Assembly (NCBI RefSeq): GCF_000238255.3
Contig: NZ_CP011039.1
Location: 421,001 to 485,000, forward strand
DNA from: Pseudoalteromonas spongiae UST010723-006
Lineage (GTDB): Bacteria > Pseudomonadota > Gammaproteobacteria > Enterobacterales > Alteromonadaceae
Direction of reading: 5' to 3'
DNA length: 64,000 nucleotides
Both the position numbers and the translations under genes were made by a program. Shown here in pieces: positions 56,350-64,000 of the stretch. Each line of letters starts with the position of its first letter. The stretch's first letter is position 1. The notes under the pieces were generated by a model, which was given only the letters and a program-made list of their open reading frames with translations, made no database searches and was not told where the DNA came from.

Positions 56350-57688
56350 CGATTGGTACAATATTAAATCTCTATTTCGAGTAATTACAATTGTCATGAT
56401 GTTTGTGAGTGTTAACTTATACGCTGCAAACAAAATTGACAGTGTGCGTGTTTGGCCGTCTCCTGAGAGCACCCGAGTGGTACTCGATATGAAAGAGAAG
56501 CCTGAATACAGCTACTTCTTTTTGAAAAATCCATTGCGCTTGGTGGTTGATATAAAATCAACACCGGGCCGCGCAGCAACATTTCCAAAAATTGATAAAA
56601 AACATCAATTAATTAAAAAAATTCGCTACAGCACACCAAAGCGAAAATCCGATACGCGTTTAGTATTTGAACTGCTAGCACCTGTTAAACCGGTTATCTT
56701 TTCACTCGCACCAACAGGCCCGTATAGCGACCGACTTGTATTTGATTTGTACAGTAAAGAAAAACCGAAAGCACAAACCGTTGTAAAAAGTCGCGATATT
56801 AGCAGTGATAGAGACATTGTCGTTGCTGTTGTAGCGGGGCATGGTGGTGAAGATCCAGGCTCTATCGGCCCTTCAGGTACCTATGAAAAAACTATTACGC
56901 TGCAAATTGCAAAGCGTTTGGCAGCCAAAATTAATGCAGAAAAAGGTATGTCTGCTGTCTTGCCGCGTACCGGTGACTACTACGTAAAATTAAATACACG
57001 CACCGAACGAGCTCGAACCAAAAAAGCTGATTTCTTAATTTCAATTCACGCAGACGCATTTACGTCGCCGCAACCGCGCGGTGGCTCTGTTTGGGTGCTT
57101 TCGTTAAGGCGAGCGAATTCAGAAATTGGTAAATGGATAGAAAATCGAGAGCAACATTCCGAATTGTTAGGTGGTGCTGCAGATGTATTGAAAGATACTC
57201 AGCAAGAGCGCTACTTAGCGCAAGCGCTACTCGATATGTCGATGGATCACTCGATGAAAACTGGCTTTGAAGTTGCTGAAGATGTGATTGCGGAAATGCG
57301 AAAAGTGACACGTATGCACAAAAAAGTGCCGCAGGCAGCAAGTTTGGCTGTATTAAAGTCACCTGATATTCCCTCAATTTTAGTTGAGACAGGTTTTATA
57401 TCAAATCCAGCTGAAGAGCGCTTGCTAAAAACCAGAGACCACCAAGAAAAGCTCGCGACGGCAATTTTCAAATCGGTAAAAGGCTATTTTAAAAATAATC
57501 CGCCGGAGGATTCTTATTTTGCCAAGTTGAAAAAAGAGCAGCCGCGTTTTCATAAGGTGCGTTCAGGTGAGTCTCTAAGTGTGCTTGCGAGTCGTTATGG
57601 GGTAACGGTTAGCTCTTTGAAAAAGGCTAATAAGTTGTCGTCGAATACGTTATATATCGGACAAAATTTAGCTATTCCGCGTAGCTAA
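56342..57688 (+). CDS. amiB: N-acetylmuramoyl-L-alanine amidase with AMIN and LysM domains
   Basis: 448 residues with a signal peptide (about 11-28, [16 protein letters not shown]). Residues 30-140 are the AMIN domain ([17 protein letters not shown]) for septal targeting; 155-380 the Amidase_3 zinc domain ([45 protein letters not shown]); 400-448 a LysM motif ([18 protein letters not shown]) for peptidoglycan. It separates daughter cells, activated by EnvC/NlpD-type partners in related species. Confidence 0.96.
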   Translation: MTSDWYNIKSLFRVITIVMMFVSVNLYAANKIDSVRVWPSPESTRVVLDMKEKPEYSYFFLKNPLRLVVDIKSTPGRAATFPKIDKKHQLIKKIRYSTPKRKSDTRLVFELLAPVKPVIFSLAPTGPYSDRLVFDLYSKEKPKAQTVVKSRDISSDRDIVVAVVAGHGGEDPGSIGPSGTYEKTITLQIAKRLAAKINAEKGMSAVLPRTGDYYVKLNTRTERARTKKADFLISIHADAFTSPQPRGGSVWVLSLRRANSEIGKWIENREQHSELLGGAADVLKDTQQERYLAQALLDMSMDHSMKTGFEVAEDVIAEMRKVTRMHKKVPQAASLAVLKSPDIPSILVETGFISNPAEERLLKTRDHQEKLATAIFKSVKGYFKNNPPEDSYFAKLKKEQPRFHKVRSGESLSVLASRYGVTVSSLKKANKLSSNTLYIGQNLAIPRS

Positions 57689-57716
57689 TAGTGCCTCGAT
57701 TTTAGAACTTGTAATT

Positions 57717-59528
57717 ATGTCTATACAAATATTACCTGCTCGTCTTGCCAACCAAATAGCTGCTGGTGAAGTAGTAGAACGCCCCGCATCAGTGGTTAAA
57801 GAGCTGGTGGAAAACAGTTTAGATGCGGGTGCAACGCGCATTCAAATTGATATTGAACGTGGTGGTCACAAACTAATACGTATTCGCGATAATGGCTTTG
57901 GTATCGACAAAGACCAGCTCACTTTAGCGTTGTCACGCCATGCAACCAGCAAAATAAAATCACTCGATGACTTAGAACAAATCGCATCACTAGGCTTTCG
58001 TGGCGAAGCCTTGGCGTCAATAAGCTCAGTATCGCGTTTAACATTGACCTCTAAAACTGAGGCACAAAACGAAGCGTGGCAAGCTTATGCCGAAGGGCGA
58101 GATATGGCGGTACAAATTACGCCAGCTTCTCATCCTAATGGCACAACCATTGAAGTAGTTGATTTATTTTTTAACACACCAGCTCGTCGTAAATTTTTAC
58201 GCACCGAGAAAACTGAATTTCACCATATTGATGAATTGCTGAAGCGCATTGCACTGTCGCGTTTTGATGTGGCAATTACGCTTAAGCATAATGGCAAAAC
58301 TGTGCGTCAATATCGTGCGCAAATGCAGCAAGAAAATTACGTCAAGCGCGTTGCCCAAGTTGCAGGAAAGGTCTTTGAACAGCAGGCTGTGTATGTCGAT
58401 TCTGGTGATGAGCGCTTACGCCTGTATGGCTGGGTATTACCCGTTGGCGATAAAACAGAGCCGCAGTACACTTATGTTAATGGTCGAATGATGCGTGATA
58501 AGTTAATTTTTCACGCTATTCGTCAAACATTTGAAGAGTATGCTTCAGGCTATGATATTCCGGGTTTTGTTATTTACCTTGAAATAGAGCCACGCCAAGT
58601 CGATGTGAATGTACACCCAGCGAAACACGAAGTCCGCTTTCATCAAGGACGTTTAGTGCATGACTTTATTGTACAAGCAGTGAGGCAAGCGATTAGCTTT
58701 GAACAGCCGCTGGAACTAGCGCCAAGCAATGAGACTAGCGATTATGTACTACAGCAAATGCATCAATTTGATACTGGGCATGAACCCAGCGCGCTGACTA
58801 CGCCACAAGTGCGTGAACAAAGTGCCTCTTTTTCTGCGTCTAGTGGTAGTTCGGGTTACAAAAAGCCGCTAATGCAGCATCATCAAGTACCTGATAGTGT
58901 AAAACAGCATTCGGTAAATGCCTTCTATCAGGGAGTCGCCGATCAGGTCATTGAATCCGCAGTTCATCACACGCTTAATGATATACCGCAATCACCTAAT
59001 AGCGCTGAGTGCATTGAATTATTGCCGCTACGCCAAGGAAAAGCACTGCGCAGTGTAAATGGTGAACCGCAGTTGGTCGATCTTACGCCTGCAATCCTTA
59101 CCCTCTGGCAAACGCATGTTGAACAACAAGGGCAACTTGAAAGTAAAAGTCTGCTATTACCTGTTCGTATCAATTTATCGTCAGACTTGCTTGATAAAGT
59201 GCAAGACAACCTTTCATGGTTAGGAATTCTTGGTTTTGATATTGCCGTCAACTCTCAGTTTTTGTTAGTAAAAAAATTACCTGAGGTTTTATATTCAGTG
59301 GATGTTAATCAAATCTTAGATAACTTGTTTGACCATGCATTGCGACAAAATGAAAAAACCGATCTGACGTTTTGGCTGACTTGGCTGAAAAATATTGCTT
59401 TAGTTCAGCCTCTGGGCTACACAATTACTAAGCAATTAGTCGAGTTAGTGGTAAAAAAGCCTGAATTAATTGCCAGTTTTAAAACGAAAACTGTTAAAAT
59501 TGACATAGAAAACAGTCTTTTTGACTAA
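57717..59528 (+). CDS. mutL: DNA mismatch repair protein MutL
   Basis: 603 residues. GHKL ATPase motifs: [41 protein letters not shown] and [19 protein letters not shown]. The middle linker (about 345-410) is Q/S-rich, and the C-terminal dimerisation domain (from 420) lacks an evident DQHAxxE endonuclease motif, as usual where MutH is used. It links MutS to MutH and UvrD. Operon member between amiB and miaA. Confidence 0.96.
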   Translation: MSIQILPARLANQIAAGEVVERPASVVKELVENSLDAGATRIQIDIERGGHKLIRIRDNGFGIDKDQLTLALSRHATSKIKSLDDLEQIASLGFRGEALASISSVSRLTLTSKTEAQNEAWQAYAEGRDMAVQITPASHPNGTTIEVVDLFFNTPARRKFLRTEKTEFHHIDELLKRIALSRFDVAITLKHNGKTVRQYRAQMQQENYVKRVAQVAGKVFEQQAVYVDSGDERLRLYGWVLPVGDKTEPQYTYVNGRMMRDKLIFHAIRQTFEEYASGYDIPGFVIYLEIEPRQVDVNVHPAKHEVRFHQGRLVHDFIVQAVRQAISFEQPLELAPSNETSDYVLQQMHQFDTGHEPSALTTPQVREQSASFSASSGSSGYKKPLMQHHQVPDSVKQHSVNAFYQGVADQVIESAVHHTLNDIPQSPNSAECIELLPLRQGKALRSVNGEPQLVDLTPAILTLWQTHVEQQGQLESKSLLLPVRINLSSDLLDKVQDNLSWLGILGFDIAVNSQFLLVKKLPEVLYSVDVNQILDNLFDHALRQNEKTDLTFWLTWLKNIALVQPLGYTITKQLVELVVKKPELIASFKTKTVKIDIENSLFD

Positions 59529-59560
59529 CCGATTAATTTTTAGTTTAGCAAGGAAAAACG

Positions 59561-60478
59561 TTGCAACAATTGCCAATTATTTGCTTAATGGGACCGACTG
59601 CTTCCGGTAAAACCGACTTAGCTATTCGGCTTTGTCAGCATTTAAATACCGAAGTAATAAGTGTCGACTCTGCGTTGGTATACAAAGGCATGGATATTGG
59701 TTCCGCGAAGCCGAATGCTGAAGAGTTGGCATTAGCACCGCATCGACTTATCGATTTAATCGATCCTGCTGATAGTTATTCTGCAGCTGACTTTCGTCGT
59801 GATGCGCTAGATAATATTGCCCAGTTACATAGCCAAGGCAAAATTCCGCTCTTGGTGGGTGGCACCATGATGTATTTCAAAGCGTTACTTGAAGGCTTGT
59901 CACCATTACCAAATGCAGACCAAGCAATTCGTGCTGAACTTGAGCAAGAAGCGCAATTGAAAGGCTGGCCTGCACTGCATCAAGAACTGACACAGGTCGA
60001 TCCAGTTGCAGCTGCAAAAATTAATGAAAATGACTCACAGCGTATTAATCGCGCTTTAGAGGTATACCGTTTAACGGGTAAACCAATGAGTGAGCTACAA
60101 AAGGTTAAGTCAGAACCGTTACCTTTTGATGTTTTACAGTTTGCGATTGCACCGAGCGATCGCGCTGTGTTACACCAACGTATTGAAAAAAGATTTAAAA
60201 TAATGCTCGATATGGGGTTTGAAAAAGAAGTTCTGGCCTTATATACAAGAAAGGACTTACATCCAGACCTACCGTCTATTCGCTGTGTAGGTTATCGTCA
60301 AATGTGGGATTATCTCGCGGGCGAGGATGATTATGATGAAATGGTTTTTAAGGGCATAGCTGCTACGCGTCAGCTTGCTAAACGTCAGTTGACTTGGTTA
60401 CGTGGCTGGCAAAATATTACTTGGCTAGAATCAGGCGATGAAGAAAACTTGCAACGCGTGTTAAGTTCGCTAAGCTAG
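59561..60478 (+). CDS. miaA: tRNA dimethylallyltransferase
   Basis: 305 residues from TTG 59561, set by an AAGGA ribosome site 6 bases before it. [17 protein letters not shown] is the P-loop; [19 protein letters not shown] and [10 protein letters not shown] are substrate motifs; [19 protein letters not shown] and [11 protein letters not shown] are conserved. It adds the isopentenyl group to A37 of tRNAs reading UNN codons. It is upstream of hfq, as in E. coli. Confidence 0.96.
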   Translation: MQQLPIICLMGPTASGKTDLAIRLCQHLNTEVISVDSALVYKGMDIGSAKPNAEELALAPHRLIDLIDPADSYSAADFRRDALDNIAQLHSQGKIPLLVGGTMMYFKALLEGLSPLPNADQAIRAELEQEAQLKGWPALHQELTQVDPVAAAKINENDSQRINRALEVYRLTGKPMSELQKVKSEPLPFDVLQFAIAPSDRAVLHQRIEKRFKIMLDMGFEKEVLALYTRKDLHPDLPSIRCVGYRQMWDYLAGEDDYDEMVFKGIAATRQLAKRQLTWLRGWQNITWLESGDEENLQRVLSSLS

Positions 60479-60558
60479 TAAAGTGGTGCAGTAAAAATAA
60501 TTGAATTCGTTAGAGTTATCGAATTTTATAAGAACACCTAGAACTAAGGAAAATAACA

Positions 60559-60813
60559 ATGGCAAAAGGCCAATCATTACAAGACCCATTTTTGAACGCG
60601 TTACGCCGTGAACGTATTCCTGTAGCAATTTATTTAGTTAACGGCATTAAGCTACAAGGCAAAATTCAGTCATTTGACCAATTTGTAATTTTACTAGAAA
60701 ACACTGTAAACCAAATGGTTTACAAACACGCTATTTCAACTGTTGTACCTGCGCGAGCTGTTAATTTCCAAGCGACTCAGGGCGGTGCAGAAGACGAGAG
60801 CGGTAACTACTAA
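60559..60813 (+). CDS. hfq: RNA chaperone Hfq
   Basis: 84 residues, shorter than the 102 of E. coli because the disordered C-terminal tail is reduced. [20 protein letters not shown] is the Sm1 motif with the proximal-face contacts; [16 protein letters not shown] includes the YKHAIST Sm2 motif. It forms a hexamer that pairs small RNAs with mRNAs. AAGGAAAAT precedes the ATG. The 80-bp gap upstream contains an AATTCG/CGAATT repeat and may hold its own promoter. Confidence 0.97.
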   Translation: MAKGQSLQDPFLNALRRERIPVAIYLVNGIKLQGKIQSFDQFVILLENTVNQMVYKHAISTVVPARAVNFQATQGGAEDESGNY

Positions 60814-60831
60814 TTAATAGGAGTTTAATGC

Positions 60832-62115
60832 TTGTTTGACCGTTATGAAGCCGGTGAACAGGCAGTCTTAGTTCATATCGAATTTCCAAATGAAGGCGAT
60901 CGTGAAGATTTGCAAGAATTGGAAATGCTCGTTTCTTCAGCTGGTGTAAATGCATTGACGATTGTGCAAGGCAGTCGTCAATCACCGCATGCCAAATACT
61001 TCGTAGGAAGCGGTAAAGCTGAGGAAATTGCTGAGATTGTCAAAATCCATGATGCAGATGTAATCATCTTTAATCACGAATTATCCCCCTCACAAGAACG
61101 TAACTTAGAGGCGATATGTAAATGTCGCGTGCTTGATAGAACTAGTTTGATTCTTGATATCTTTGCGCAAAGAGCGCGTACTCATGAAGGTAAGCTACAA
61201 GTAGAACTTGCACAATTACGCCATATTTCTACACGATTGATTCGAGGTTGGACTCACCTTGAAAGGCAAAAAGGGGGCATAGGTTTACGAGGTCCGGGTG
61301 AAACCCAGCTTGAAACCGACCGCCGTTTAATTCGTGGCAAAATTAAAAATATTTTAAAGCGCTTAGAAAAAGTAGCTAAACAACGTGAACAAGGGCGTCG
61401 CGCACGAAACCGAAATGAAATTCCAACCGTATCATTAGTTGGCTATACCAATGCGGGTAAATCAACCTTGTTTAATCGCATCACCGACAGTGATGTATAT
61501 GCGGCGGATCAGCTGTTTGCGACGCTTGACCCAACACTTCGTAAAATTGAGGTGCCAGATTTGGGACCAACAATTCTTGCTGATACTGTTGGTTTTATTA
61601 GGCATTTACCGCATGACTTAGTCGCTGCGTTTAAATCAACGTTAGCTGAGACCCGTGAAGCGGATTTACAACTTCACGTGATTGATGTCGCAGATGCAAG
61701 GCGTCAAGAAAATATCGAGCAAGTACAAGATGTACTGAGAGAAATTGATGCCGATGAAGTACCGCAGTTATTGGTTTACAACAAAATCGATTTAGTGGAA
61801 GAGGTGTCTCCACGTATTGATCGCAATGATGAAGGTAGACCTATTCGCGTTTGGTTATCGGCACAAACTGGGGTAGGTTGTGAACTATTGCTTGAAGCGA
61901 TTGGCGAATGCTTAGCGGAACAAATGTTCCATGAAAATATGCGCATTCCGCCGCAATTAGGTCGCTTACAAGGTGCGCTTTATCGATTAAATGCGGTGCA
62001 AGCTGAAAACTTTGATGAGCTGGGTAATTGGCTATTAAATGTCAGGTTACCTATGTCAGACTGGCAGCGCTTGAAAAAAGAGTTCGGTGAGCAAATACAA
62101 GAATTAGTGGTTTAA
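60832..62115 (+). CDS. hflX: GTPase HflX
   Basis: 427 residues. The start is TTG 60832 (protein FDRYEAGEQAVLVHIEF), with TAGGAG about 9 bases upstream; an out-of-frame ATG at 60828 opens a 3-codon frame (ATG CTT GTT TGA) that overlaps it. KYFVGSGKAEEI and LQVELAQLRH are N-terminal domain segments; GIGLRGPGETQLETDRRLIR a linker; VSLVGYTNAGKSTLFNRI, DTVGFIRHLP and YNKIDLV the GTPase motifs. It splits stalled ribosomes under stress. Confidence 0.95.
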   Translation: MFDRYEAGEQAVLVHIEFPNEGDREDLQELEMLVSSAGVNALTIVQGSRQSPHAKYFVGSGKAEEIAEIVKIHDADVIIFNHELSPSQERNLEAICKCRVLDRTSLILDIFAQRARTHEGKLQVELAQLRHISTRLIRGWTHLERQKGGIGLRGPGETQLETDRRLIRGKIKNILKRLEKVAKQREQGRRARNRNEIPTVSLVGYTNAGKSTLFNRITDSDVYAADQLFATLDPTLRKIEVPDLGPTILADTVGFIRHLPHDLVAAFKSTLAETREADLQLHVIDVADARRQENIEQVQDVLREIDADEVPQLLVYNKIDLVEEVSPRIDRNDEGRPIRVWLSAQTGVGCELLLEAIGECLAEQMFHENMRIPPQLGRLQGALYRLNAVQAENFDELGNWLLNVRLPMSDWQRLKKEFGEQIQELVV

Positions 62116-62164
62116 CTTTTCAAAAATATTTGTTTACCGTAAAAATTAGAAAATCCCCTAAGGT

Positions 62165-62182
62165 TTTGGTAAATTTACCAAA
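62165..62182. promoter_or_regulatory. 18-bp perfect palindrome upstream of hflK
   Basis: TTTGGTAAA-TTTACCAAA, fully self-complementary, lies 35 bp before the hflK ATG in the only long gap (101 bp) of this operon part. It is followed by an AT-rich stretch (TTTAATTTTAATTATTAAT). It could be an operator site or a weak terminator; no regulator is identified. Confidence 0.5.
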
Positions 62183-62216
62183 GTTTAATTTTAATTATTA
62201 ATATTGGAGTGACGCT

Positions 62217-63386
62217 ATGGCCTGGAACGAGCCGGGTAACAATGGCAACGACAAAGACCCATGGAATAACAAGGGCGGTCGAGATCAGGGTCCACCTGAT
62301 TTAGATGAAGTGTTCCGCAAATACGGCGACCGCTTTGGTGGCTTATTTGGCGGCAAAAAAGGATCAAGCAACGGCGGTTTAAGTGGCCCTGCACTGGTAT
62401 TTGTTTTAATTATCGCTATTACTGTTTGGGCTATTAGTGGTTTTTACACGGTGAAAGAAGCAGAGCGTGGTGTTGTATTACGCTTCGGTCAGTTCCATGA
62501 AGTTGCTATGCCAGGTCTTCGTTGGAAAATGACGTTTGTTGATCGTGTCATCCCTGTAGATATTGAAGCAGTGCGTTCACTTTCTGCATCAGGCTTTATG
62601 CTTACTGAAGATGAGAACGTGGTAAGTGTTGAGTTCGTGGTTCAGTACCGCGTTACCGATGCATATTTATACCGCTTCAGCGTAACGGATGCAGATCACA
62701 GCTTACAGCAAGCACTTGATAGTGCACTACGTTACGTTGTTGGTCATGCAAAAATGGATGATGTGTTAACGAAAGGCCGTGAGCAGGTGCGTCAAGACAC
62801 TTGGCAGGAACTTGAGAAAATTATCACGCCATATAACTTAGGTATCGTACTGACAGACGTTAACTTTAAAGATGCGCGTCCACCGGCAGAAGTTAAAGAT
62901 GCGTTTGATGATGCAATTGCTGCACAAGAAGATGAAGAGCGTTTTATTCGTGAAGCTGAAGCATATCAACGTGAGATTGAACCAACTGCACGTGGTCGTG
63001 TAACACGTATGACGCAAGAAGCAGAAGCGTATAAAGAGCGTGTAACGCTTGAAGCGCAAGGTGAAATCGCACGTTTTGAGCGTCTATTACCAGAATACCA
63101 AGCTGCTAAAGAAGTAACGCGTCAGCGTCTTTATATTGATGCGATGGAAGAAGTATTAGGTAACACGTCAAAGGTAATTGTTGATGTAGAAGGTGGTAAT
63201 AATATGATGTATTTACCGCTCGATAAAATTATTCAGCAATCGAAAGAAAACGCAATGCCTGCTCGTCAACGCAATGATGTTGATAACTTAAGACAGCAAC
63301 TAGGTACAACGAAAAACAGTCAGCTAAATTCTGCGAATGACCGCTACTCTAGCGACCGTTATAACTCTGGGAGATACAATCAATGA
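62217..63386 (+). CDS. hflK: FtsH regulator HflK
   Basis: 389 residues. A Gly/Asn-rich cytoplasmic N-terminus (AWNEPGNNGNDKDPWNNKGG) precedes one membrane helix (about 59-80) and the SPFH/band 7 domain (YTVKEAERGVVLRFGQFHEV, PARPEVKDAFDDAIAAQ-like segment DARPPAEVKDAFDDA, EAEAYQREIEPTARGRV). It ends in a disordered tail with repeated S-x-R/D-R-Y. It forms a periplasmic cage with HflC that controls FtsH protease. The stop overlaps hflC (ATGA). Confidence 0.95.
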   Translation: MAWNEPGNNGNDKDPWNNKGGRDQGPPDLDEVFRKYGDRFGGLFGGKKGSSNGGLSGPALVFVLIIAITVWAISGFYTVKEAERGVVLRFGQFHEVAMPGLRWKMTFVDRVIPVDIEAVRSLSASGFMLTEDENVVSVEFVVQYRVTDAYLYRFSVTDADHSLQQALDSALRYVVGHAKMDDVLTKGREQVRQDTWQELEKIITPYNLGIVLTDVNFKDARPPAEVKDAFDDAIAAQEDEERFIREAEAYQREIEPTARGRVTRMTQEAEAYKERVTLEAQGEIARFERLLPEYQAAKEVTRQRLYIDAMEEVLGNTSKVIVDVEGGNNMMYLPLDKIIQQSKENAMPARQRNDVDNLRQQLGTTKNSQLNSANDRYSSDRYNSGRYNQ

Positions 63387-64000
63387 AAAACTTTGGTTTA
63401 GTTATTGTTGTTATTCTAGCGATGCTTAGTTTTTCTGGTCTGTTTGTGGTGCCAGAAGGTCAAAAGGCAATTGTATTAGAGTTTAGTAAAGTTAAGAAAG
63501 ATAGCGAAGATAACCCGGTTGTTTATGAGCCAGGTCTGCAATTTAAAATGCCGTTTATCTCTCAAGTACGTAAGCTAGATTCGCGTATTCAAACACTGGA
63601 CGGTTCACCAGATCGTTTTGTAACAAGCGAAAAGAAAGACTTAATTGTTGATTCGTATGTTAAATGGCGTGTTAAAGACTTCAGTAAGTTCTACCTGCGT
63701 GCGCGTGGTGATAAGCAATATGCTGAAACACTACTTAAGCAAAAGGTAAACAATGGTTTAAGAACTAACTTTGGTTCGCGCACAATTCGTGAGATTGTGT
63801 CAGGTGAGCGTAGCGCACTAATGGAAGAGGCATTATCGCAAGCTTCTGAAAGTGCTGCTGAGTTAGGTATTGAAGTACTTGATGTACGTGTGAAGAAAAT
63901 TAATTTACCGACAGAAGTAAGTAACTCAATTTTCCAACGTATGCGCGCTGAGCGTTCTGCTGTAGCGAAAGAACACCGTTCGGAAGGTATGGAGAAGGCT
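63383..64000 (+). CDS. hflC: FtsH regulator HflC (3' end outside window)
   Basis: First 206 codons only; the window ends inside the gene. The ATG overlaps the hflK stop by 4 bp. One N-terminal membrane helix (KNFGLVIVVILAMLSFSGLF), then the SPFH domain: VVPEGQKAIVLEFSKV, YEPGLQFKMPFISQVRKLD, DSYVKWRVKDFSKFYL, REIVSGERSALMEE, VRVKKINLPTEVSNSIFQRM. Partner of HflK in the FtsH regulatory complex. Confidence 0.95.
   Translation, partial: MKNFGLVIVVILAMLSFSGLFVVPEGQKAIVLEFSKVKKDSEDNPVVYEPGLQFKMPFISQVRKLDSRIQTLDGSPDRFVTSEKKDLIVDSYVKWRVKDFSKFYLRARGDKQYAETLLKQKVNNGLRTNFGSRTIREIVSGERSALMEEALSQASESAAELGIEVLDVRVKKINLPTEVSNSIFQRMRAERSAVAKEHRSEGMEKA

Overview
The window looks like a chromosomal segment of a marine gammaproteobacterium of the Alteromonadales, most likely Pseudoalteromonas or a close relative. 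Supporting this are the conserved housekeeping order queG / nnr-tsaE-amiB-mutL-miaA-hfq-hflX-hflK-hflC, the psd-rsgA / orn pair, a thiDE fusion inside a thiC-thiO-thiS-thiG-thiDE-thiF operon, a TonB-dependent receptor, a PrkB-type P-loop kinase, and moderately AT-rich codon use. The genus is an inference from gene content; no marker gene was compared.

Region 1 (1-17.5 kb) is a visibly AT-richer surface-glycan cluster on the + strand. It holds a polyprenyl-phosphate glycosyltransferase cut by the window edge, a second GT2, a short NAD-dependent epimerase, a TIM-barrel sugar isomerase/epimerase, a four-helix EmrE/ArnE-like transporter, three large multi-pass GT-C-like proteins, a Wzx-like flippase, two GT4 enzymes, a GT2 with its DUF2304 partner, a DHH phosphoesterase, and galE-galU, which supply UDP-glucose and UDP-galactose. 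The mix suggests lipid-linked sugars made in the cytoplasm, flipped, and used by periplasmic GT-C enzymes.

Region 2 (17.5-29.3 kb) is about thiamine. A TonB receptor, a YkoF-like thiamine-binding protein, a PnuC/PnuT permease and a small-molecule kinase form a probable uptake and salvage cassette. After a 265-bp MITE-like repeat and tRNA-Arg(CCG), a TPP riboswitch precedes the complete biosynthesis operon. A 7-bp tandem repeat runs directly into the 5' end of the thiamine-binding gene, where the expected ATG reads CTG.

Region 3 (29.4-46.1 kb) is mixed: a secreted M14 carboxypeptidase, psd, rsgA, orn, an array of four identical tRNA-Gly(GCC) genes interleaved with three decayed copies, prkB, an exported propeller-like protein, a catalytically degenerate tyrosine-recombinase fragment, a minus-strand operon (GST, DUF2750-like, GNAT, FAD oxidoreductase), an acetyltransferase, a second full MITE copy (inverted) and a third eroded one, a minimal M9 collagenase-like protein, a CPA1 antiporter and a solute-binding protein.

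Region 4 (46.4-64 kb) begins with an 898-residue membrane protein that contains what looks like a nuclease-related (NERD-like) domain without its catalytic residues. It is followed by a lipoprotein, a DUF1289 protein, a hybrid histidine kinase with its response regulator, and then the conserved queG-to-hflC block. The window ends inside hflC.

No CRISPR array, prophage or transposase gene was seen. The most unusual items are the repeat-invaded start codon, the tRNA-Gly array with decayed copies, the NERD-like membrane protein, the MITE family and the GT-C-rich glycan cluster.
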